Source: Endomicrobium sp.
GTDB lineage: Bacteria; Elusimicrobiota; Endomicrobiia; Endomicrobiales; Endomicrobiaceae
NCBI GenBank assembly: GCA_031283985.1
Contig: JAITAQ010000006.1
Span: 1 to 17,992 of the forward strand
Direction of reading: 5' to 3'
DNA: 17,992 nucleotides
The position numbers and the translations under genes are program-made. Below the pieces are notes generated by a model, which made no database searches, was not told the DNA's origin, and saw nothing but the letters and a program-made list of their open reading frames with translations. The stretch's first letter is position 1. Every line of letters starts with the position of its first letter. Of the stretch, positions 15,045 through 17,992 are shown piece by piece.

Positions 15045-17992
15045 ATGCAATTAAAAAATCAAATTTATCAGAAATATTTAGTTCAAATAAAAGAAAAATT
15101 AAGAAATAGAGATTATCGCATAGGGCTAGATTTGGGTGTTGGTTCCATAGGTTTTGCGATACTGTCTATGGAAGAAAACTCAGATAAAAATTTATTACCT
15201 AAAGAAATAATAATGTCTGGTTCAAGGATTTTCAAGGCGTCTGATGGTGCCATAAATAGAAGAATGCAAAGAGGACAAAGAAATAATCATAGACATACTA
15301 GAGAAAGAATGCGGTATTTATGGAAGCTTTTAGCGTCTAAAAAATTAGCTTTACCGATTCCAGATAATTTAGAAAAAAAAGAAAGCTCATTGGAGCAGGA
15401 AACTTCGTCTAAAAGATTTCCTGCAGGAGTTTTACAAAAAGACGTATATGAACTAAGAGTTAAAGCGCTTGACGAGAAATTATCCCTGCAAGAAATAGGA
15501 TATGCTTTATACCATATTGCAAATCATAGAGGTTCTTCTGCAATAACAATAAGAACTTTTGAAGAAGATTCTGAAGAATCTCAAAAAGAAAATACGAAAA
15601 ATAAAAAAATAGCCAAAAGTGTTGGACAACTAATGAAAGAGAAGTCTTATAGAACTTACGGCGAATATCTTTACAGAGAAAAATTTGAAAACAAACATAA
15701 AAGAGAAAAAGTGAGCAACACTACAAATAATCATAAATTTTCTCCTACAAGAGGTTTTGCAATTAAAGAAGTGCGATTAATTTTAAAAAATCAAGCAAAA
15801 TATCATAAAGAATTAGCTGACGATTATATTGAAAAAATTGTTAAAGCAATAGATTACGAAACGGAAAGGTTAATACCCGAAAGCGGATATTGTATATATT
15901 TTAAAGATGAAAAACGCTTGCCTCGTTCTCATAAGTTAAATGAAGAACGTCGTCTTTGGGAAGCTTTAAATAATGCAAGATATTTTCAGGATGTTGTTGA
16001 TAGAGATACAGGTGAAATTACAAATTGTGAAGAAAAAAAGTTTTCAAAAGAACAAAAAGAAAAATTATTTGAGTATCTTTTATCGGGAAAAGAATTAACG
16101 CAATCGCAAACAAAGAAATTGCTAAATTTAGAAGAGGATTCTCAAAATATTGTTTTACAGGGAAGAGATAAAAAGACACAAAAAATAAAAGGTTATAAAT
16201 TACGAGTGCTGGAAGATATGCCGTTTTGGGGAAGATTATCCGAACAGCAACAAGATCAATTTTTATACGATTGGAATTCTTATCCAGACGAAAAAGTTTT
16301 GGAAGATAAACTTAAAAAGGAATACAAATTAACGGATAAAGAAATAGAGGAAGCTTTTGATAAAATTGTGCTAGCGTCTTCATATGCATCGCTTGGAAAA
16401 AGTGCTATGAAAAAAGTTTTAGAGAAAATAAAAGATGGGTTATCTTATACAGAAGCAATAGAAGAATCTTTAAACGAGGGCAAGTTAACAAAAGACAAAC
16501 AATCTGTTAAAGACAAATTGCCTTATTATGGTGTCGTTTTGCCTGAAAGCACTCAAGCGGTAATTGCAAAAGGCTTTTCAAAGCAATTTGCTGAAAGAAA
16601 ATATAAAACGCCTTATACAAATAAAGATGAATTGAACTATGGAAGAATTGCAAATCCCGTAGTTCATCAAACACTAAACGAGCTTCGCAAATTGGTTAAC
16701 GAAATTATAGAAATTTTTGGGAAGAAACCTGTAGAGATAGGTTTGGAAACGGCAAGAGAATTAAAAAAATCTGCTGAAGATAGAGAGCAATTAAGTAATG
16801 AGCAAAATCGTAACGAAAAGAACAGAAATAGAATTTATAAAGAGTATATAGAAAAGCACCAAGAAACTATAAAAACAAGAAATGAAAATCCAAAAAAATA
16901 TATTTTAAAATTTGAGTTATTTGAAGAACAAAAGCATATCTGTCCATTTTGTTTGCAGACAATAAATGTTGACGATATTATAAATAATGAAGTTGATATA
17001 GATCATTTATTTCCTTTTTCTGAAAGTGAAGATAATTCAAGGAACAATCTTGTTATTTCACATGGAAGTTGTAATGAAAAGAAGGGCAAGCGTCCTCCTT
17101 TTAACGCGTTCGGTTTGTCGCCAAAATTGAGAGATATTCAATACGATTATAACGGAATGCTTTTAAATGCTAAAACAAATCTTTTTAAAAAATCTTGGCG
17201 ATTTTATCAAGGATCTTTTGAAAAATTTATAGAAAACAAGCCTATGAAAAAGAGATTTGAAACAGATAATTCTTATATTTCTAAAGTCGCGCATAAATAT
17301 CTCTCATGTTTATTTGAGAAGCCAAATATATTTTGTGTTAAAGGTTTTTTGACGTCTCAGCTGCGCTTGGCGTGGGGCTTAAATGGATTATTAATCCCTT
17401 TTGCAAAAAAATTGCTATCTGGTAAGAAATTAGAAGAGCTTGAACATGATGTTAATAAAAACAAGAAAATTAGATTAGATAACAGACACCACGCGTTAGA
17501 TGCTATAGTTATAGGATTTGCTTCAAGAGGTTACGGCAATTTATTAAATAAATTACATGGGCAAGGATATAAAATAAATTATAGAGATAAAAATTGGTTT
17601 TCTAAAATTTTAATTCCACCAAATAATGAAAATTTAGAATCATTTAAAAATTCTATAAACCAAGCATTAAAAGACTCTTTTATTAGCATTAAGCACGATC
17701 ATAATAATAACGGTGAACTTACAAAAGCAACAATGTACAAAATTTATAATTCAATGGATGGGTATATTTTAACTACGTGCAAATTGTTAAGTGCAATAAA
17801 GTTGGAAAAATCTCCGAAAAAAAATTTAGAAAATGCTCTTTTAACATTTGAAGGCAAACACAATGAATTAGAAAATAAGGAAATAAAAAATGCAGTTGAT
17901 AATAATAAAAAACTATTTGAAGATATACAAAAAAAGCTTAAAGAAGCTGAAGAATTGCTTGATGAAGAAAATAAAAAAGCTAAGACAGAAGG
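15045..17992 (+). CDS. cas9: Type II CRISPR-associated endonuclease Cas9, 3' end beyond the window
   Basis: Cas9 uses a crRNA:tracrRNA guide to cut matching foreign DNA. From ATG 15045, after a strong GGAAGGGG, the frame is open for 982 codons to the window edge with no stop. RuvC-I is RIGLDLGVGSIGFAIL with catalytic D29. The arginine-rich bridge helix follows (NRRMQRGQRNNHRHTRERMR, about 71-90). The recognition lobe includes YELRVKALDEKLSLQEIGYA and HIANHRGSS. RuvC-II is VEIGLETARE with E568. HNH has C633/C636, DIDH with H654, and SCNEKKGKRPP with N677. RuvC-III is DNRHHALDA with H816 and D819. SIKHDHNNNGELTKATMY near 881 resembles the wedge region of compact type II-C enzymes. A Lys/Glu-rich stretch runs from about 921 to the edge. 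The compact size and absence of large insertions favour II-C, but subtype is inference. All nuclease residues are intact. Confidence 0.96.
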   Translation, partial: MQLKNQIYQKYLVQIKEKLRNRDYRIGLDLGVGSIGFAILSMEENSDKNLLPKEIIMSGSRIFKASDGAINRRMQRGQRNNHRHTRERMRYLWKLLASKKLALPIPDNLEKKESSLEQETSSKRFPAGVLQKDVYELRVKALDEKLSLQEIGYALYHIANHRGSSAITIRTFEEDSEESQKENTKNKKIAKSVGQLMKEKSYRTYGEYLYREKFENKHKREKVSNTTNNHKFSPTRGFAIKEVRLILKNQAKYHKELADDYIEKIVKAIDYETERLIPESGYCIYFKDEKRLPRSHKLNEERRLWEALNNARYFQDVVDRDTGEITNCEEKKFSKEQKEKLFEYLLSGKELTQSQTKKLLNLEEDSQNIVLQGRDKKTQKIKGYKLRVLEDMPFWGRLSEQQQDQFLYDWNSYPDEKVLEDKLKKEYKLTDKEIEEAFDKIVLASSYASLGKSAMKKVLEKIKDGLSYTEAIEESLNEGKLTKDKQSVKDKLPYYGVVLPESTQAVIAKGFSKQFAERKYKTPYTNKDELNYGRIANPVVHQTLNELRKLVNEIIEIFGKKPVEIGLETARELKKSAEDREQLSNEQNRNEKNRNRIYKEYIEKHQETIKTRNENPKKYILKFELFEEQKHICPFCLQTINVDDIINNEVDIDHLFPFSESEDNSRNNLVISHGSCNEKKGKRPPFNAFGLSPKLRDIQYDYNGMLLNAKTNLFKKSWRFYQGSFEKFIENKPMKKRFETDNSYISKVAHKYLSCLFEKPNIFCVKGFLTSQLRLAWGLNGLLIPFAKKLLSGKKLEELEHDVNKNKKIRLDNRHHALDAIVIGFASRGYGNLLNKLHGQGYKINYRDKNWFSKILIPPNNENLESFKNSINQALKDSFISIKHDHNNNGELTKATMYKIYNSMDGYILTTCKLLSAIKLEKSPKKNLENALLTFEGKHNELENKEIKNAVDNNKKLFEDIQKKLKEAEELLDEENKKAKTE

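Overview
The window is AT-rich, densely packed bacterial DNA, with every recognisable gene on the + strand. Gene content points to a reduced genome of the Elusimicrobiota, most likely an Endomicrobium-type symbiont of termite-gut flagellates. The grounds are pyruvate:ferredoxin oxidoreductase-type energy genes, an LptE-like lipoprotein (a diderm cell), a type II Cas9, and several genes caught in decay (xseA, xseB, a trpA-like remnant) beside intact housekeeping genes. That assignment is inference from content and style; no database search was run.

Layout. Bases 1-2208 hold the end of an upstream gene, then porA and porB (2-oxoacid/pyruvate:ferredoxin oxidoreductase alpha and beta). Bases 2284-4895 hold a cell-division and stress cluster: a small coiled-coil protein (ZapB-like), a ZapA-like protein, a 6S RNA gene that the ORF list cannot show, rarA, and fthC (5-formyltetrahydrofolate cyclo-ligase). 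The order zapA - 6S RNA - fthC matches the arrangement known in gammaproteobacteria, here with rarA inserted. Bases 4906-6450 encode RNase Y. Bases 6454-7237 are the wreck of both exonuclease VII subunits: xseA is heavily deleted and frameshifted, while xseB is full length with two nonsense codons.

Bases 7241-14248 form a housekeeping run: ispA (short-chain prenyl diphosphate synthase), dxs (first step of the MEP isoprenoid pathway), tlyA (rRNA 2'-O-methyltransferase), leuS, an lptE-like outer-membrane lipoprotein and an FtsB/DivIC-like division protein. Several of these overlap or nearly abut.

Bases 14249-15044 are a gene-poor stretch with a trpA-like 3' remnant and a second unidentified decayed reading frame. 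From 15045 to the end of the window runs a large uninterrupted reading frame that is clearly cas9. It is cut off by the window edge after 982 codons and carries all three RuvC motifs and the HNH motif intact. No CRISPR array, cas1, cas2 or provable tracrRNA lies within the window; they would be expected beyond the right edge. The main biological point is the contrast: an apparently functional Cas9 retained in a genome that is discarding DNA-repair and biosynthetic genes on either side.
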